DNA of 5,101 nucleotides from Bdellovibrionales bacterium. Its GTDB lineage: Bacteria; Bdellovibrionota; Bdellovibrionia; Bdellovibrionales; JAMPXM01. Both the position numbers and the translations under genes were made by a program. The DNA lies in the NCBI GenBank assembly GCA_005792225.1, contig SXSP01000460.1:1-5101 (forward strand), written 5' to 3'. Positions 4,627-5,101 of the stretch are shown in pieces; position 1 is the first letter of the stretch, and every line of letters starts with the position of its first letter. The notes below the pieces were generated by a model that saw only the letters and a list, made by a program, of their open reading frames with translations, searched no databases and was not told the origin of the DNA.

Positions 4627-5101
4627 TCAGTGCAATTTACGAGTAAACAGAGCGTGAACGCGCGTCCAATTTACGAGCGCGAAGAACTTGCGGAGGAATT
4701 CACTGCGATTGGCTTTGAACTTGAGGTAATAAGCGTGCTCCCAAAGATCGCAGACAAGAATAGGCGTCCCCGGCGTTTCGCAAACATCCATCAACGGATT
4801 GTCGTGATTTTGCGTGGTCACGATCTTCAGTCGCCCCGATTGCGTCTTGATCAGCCAAACCCAACCCGAACCAAGAACATCTGCTCCCGCACTGACGAAA
4901 TCATTTTTGAAATCATCGAGCGATCCGAAGTACTTCTCAAACGCATGCAGCAAGTCCGGGGTGATCTCCTGCTCCTCTTTCCGATCGGTCATGATGTTCC
5001 AAAAGAAAGTATGATTCCAGTGCCCGCCCGCGTTTCCGCGAACGGCCTTCGGATACCGGGACACTCTCGCCAGAATTTCCTCCAACGTTCGACCCTCGAC
5101 C
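4627..5101 (-). CDS. Fe/Mn-family superoxide dismutase, C-terminal part (runs off the window)
   Basis: This is the last 157 residues of an Fe/Mn superoxide dismutase, which converts superoxide to oxygen and hydrogen peroxide. The frame is open to the window edge (VEGRT precedes the first listed Leu), so the N-terminus and first metal-binding His are missing. Counting from the TTG codon at 5085, visible metal ligands are His25 in WNHTFFW, and Asp113 and His117 in DLWEHAYYL. The C-terminal ALVNW follows at 136-140. Gly20-Gly21 before the second ligand resembles Mn-type enzymes (GGH, not the AAQ of E. coli SodB). The residue in the place of the Mn-type Gln / Fe-type Ala is His94 (TTQNHDNPLM), and Val occupies the position two before Asp113. 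Metal preference is therefore open. No signal peptide can be judged. The TGA overlaps a possible CTG start of the esterase (CTGA). Confidence 0.95.
   Translation of the reverse strand, partial: VEGRTLEEILARVSRYPKAVRGNAGGHWNHTFFWNIMTDRKEEQEITPDLLHAFEKYFGSLDDFKNDFVSAGADVLGSGWVWLIKTQSGRLKIVTTQNHDNPLMDVCETPGTPILVCDLWEHAYYLKFKANRSEFLRKFFALVNWTRVHALFTRKLH

Noticed and set aside
1..5101. Defence system, mobile element, CRISPR array or prophage.
   Set aside because: No transposase, integrase, nuclease, terminal repeats, regularly spaced repeats or tRNA gene were found; all five coding regions belong to housekeeping, regulatory or surface-protein classes.

Overview
The window looks like ordinary chromosome from a Gram-negative bacterium of moderate G+C content, most likely a member of the Bdellovibrionota. 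Two things point there. The product of the gene at 1589-2428 has the architecture and the C-terminal ending (FPLTK) of the TIGR02147 / DUF4423 family, whose paralogues are abundant in Bdellovibrio and Fibrobacter. Two predicted outer-membrane lipoproteins carry Asn just before the lipid-modified Cys (YQNC and LANC), a style common in Bdellovibrio lipoproteins. This is inference from families, not a species identification.

Layout. Bases 39-1592 (+) encode a lipoprotein with a beta-propeller-like repeat domain. It converges on a TIGR02147-family DNA-binding protein (1589-2428, -), and the two stop codons share the palindrome TTAA. Upstream of that regulator, 2429-2596 holds its Shine-Dalgarno sequence, a small hairpin beside it, and a strong GC-rich terminator facing leftward. 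The terminator closes a small lipoprotein gene with a Gly/Asp-rich linker and a Calx-beta-like domain (2597-3232, -). A gene-free stretch of about 255 bases (3233-3487) carries three perfect inverted repeats. Next come a putative esterase of the esterase D / S-formylglutathione hydrolase fold (3488-4564, -) and the C-terminal part of an Fe/Mn superoxide dismutase (4627-5101, -), which runs off the right edge.

How the genes fit together. The dismutase and esterase lie 62 bases apart on the same strand and could be one transcript. The esterase frame stays open upstream of its ATG and encodes a signal-peptide-like segment that begins at a CTG overlapping the dismutase stop (CTGA), so its true start is uncertain. 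The Calx-beta lipoprotein and the regulator look like separate units: inverted repeats precede the first and a terminator separates the two. No RNA gene, mobile element, CRISPR array or phage feature was seen, and no multi-gene novel system is supported. The points most worth checking are the esterase start, the inverted repeats at 3325-3426, and the active-site residues of the dismutase.
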